The position numbers and the translations under genes were made by a program. A stretch of 5,585 bases of DNA, taken from Gammaproteobacteria bacterium. Lineage in GTDB: Bacteria; Pseudomonadota; Gammaproteobacteria; Woeseiales; Woeseiaceae. Where the stretch lies: NCBI GenBank assembly GCA_002717685.1, contig PBBK01000007.1, positions 64,042 through 69,626 of the forward strand. Reading direction: 5' to 3'. Below, in pieces: positions 5,206 to 5,585 of this stretch. Position 1 is the stretch's first letter. Each line of letters begins with the position of its first letter. Below the pieces are notes generated by a model. That model saw only the letters and a list, made by a program, of their open reading frames with translations. It was not told the origin of the DNA and did not search any database.

Positions 5206-5585
5206 TCACAAATCAGAAAATAGGTTTTTTTGAATAAAACCCAATTCACGACCAGTTTTTGAAACACTAAATATCCGATAACCAATTTTATGAAGATTTT
5301 TGACTGCGTTAATGGTGTTTTCGAAACCAATATTTTGAAATCTATGATGAAATTCAACTAACAATTGCGATGGTTTATTATTCATATCCAAAATAGTATC
5401 TATAATTTCGTACTCTGATCCTTCGACATCCATTTTTAATATATCAAGATGAGAATGACCATGCATGGACATCAATGTTTGTAAAGTTTTCATCTCCCAA
5501 ATTTGTGTTTCACCGTTGTATGGACCGCCCTTTACAACAATTGGTTCGGAGGTCCCATCCTTGGCACCAATCCCAAAGGGTTCAA
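5206..5585 (-). CDS. FkbM-type methyltransferase, C-terminal part (partial, runs off right edge)
   Basis: The frame is open from the window edge to a TGA at 5206-5208, giving 125 C-terminal residues; an internal ATG at 5493 is not the real start, since coding continues upstream. The fragment has FGIGAKDGTSEP (3-14), a TLQTLM helix start and the hallmark LDILKMDVEGSEYEII, then LLVEFHHRF and a final IGYRIFSVSKTGRELGFI. This pattern is typical of the FkbM / Methyltransf_21 family of SAM-dependent methyltransferases, which often modify sugars, polyketides or lipids. The substrate cannot be read. The N-terminal glycine-rich SAM loop would lie outside the window. It is on the same strand as the exported pair, with a 70-nt gap and no clear terminator, so a shared transcript is possible. 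Confidence 0.85.
   Translation of the reverse strand, partial: EPFGIGAKDGTSEPIVVKGGPYNGETQIWEMKTLQTLMSMHGHSHLDILKMDVEGSEYEIIDTILDMNNKPSQLLVEFHHRFQNIGFENTINAVKNLHKIGYRIFSVSKTGRELGFIQKNLFSDL

Noticed and set aside
5175..5357. 60-codon minus-strand open frame
   Set aside because: It overlaps the FkbM-type coding frame in another register and has no recognisable protein features.

Overview
The window is AT-rich bacterial chromosome, mostly core housekeeping genes. Gene content and order point to a gammaproteobacterium with a small, low-GC genome, possibly a marine lineage such as SAR86. The lineage is an inference: MurJ, IspB and Obg read like gammaproteobacterial proteins, and divergent rplU / ispB and neighbouring murJ / rpsT are arrangements I know from that class. 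As I recall the Pseudomonas order (mviN, rpsT, then proB, obg, rpmA, rplU, ispB), this window is a compact version with no proB between rpsT and obg.

Layout, left to right. At 1-311 (minus) lies the N-terminal part of the lipid II flippase MurJ. A 200-bp divergent spacer follows, with a near-consensus promoter for rpsT (ribosomal protein S20, plus strand, GTG start). rpsT converges on obg, the last gene of a minus-strand cluster rplU - rpmA - obg (L21, L27 and the ribosome-assembly GTPase Obg). A strong intrinsic terminator sits between rpmA and obg, only about 20 nt before the obg start, so obg probably depends on readthrough or has its own control. A 253-bp divergent spacer carries the rplU promoter and leads to ispB (long-chain polyprenyl diphosphate synthase for the quinone side chain, plus strand).

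Beyond ispB the content looks accessory. A minus-strand pair encodes two small exported proteins: one that I read as DUF6152-like (mature N-terminus probably His-His) and a 222-residue partner of unknown function. The right edge holds the C-terminal part of an FkbM-type SAM-dependent methyltransferase.

The most striking feature is the C-terminal tail of L21: 67 residues, about half lysine, built from six exact-length 30-bp tandem repeats (10-residue unit T-x-T-K-K-V-[T/A]-K-K-K). It resembles histone-H1-like or AlgP-like tails more than anything in standard L21. No mobile element, CRISPR array, tRNA or rRNA is visible, and I see no convincing unknown multi-gene system; the exported pair is the least characterised part.
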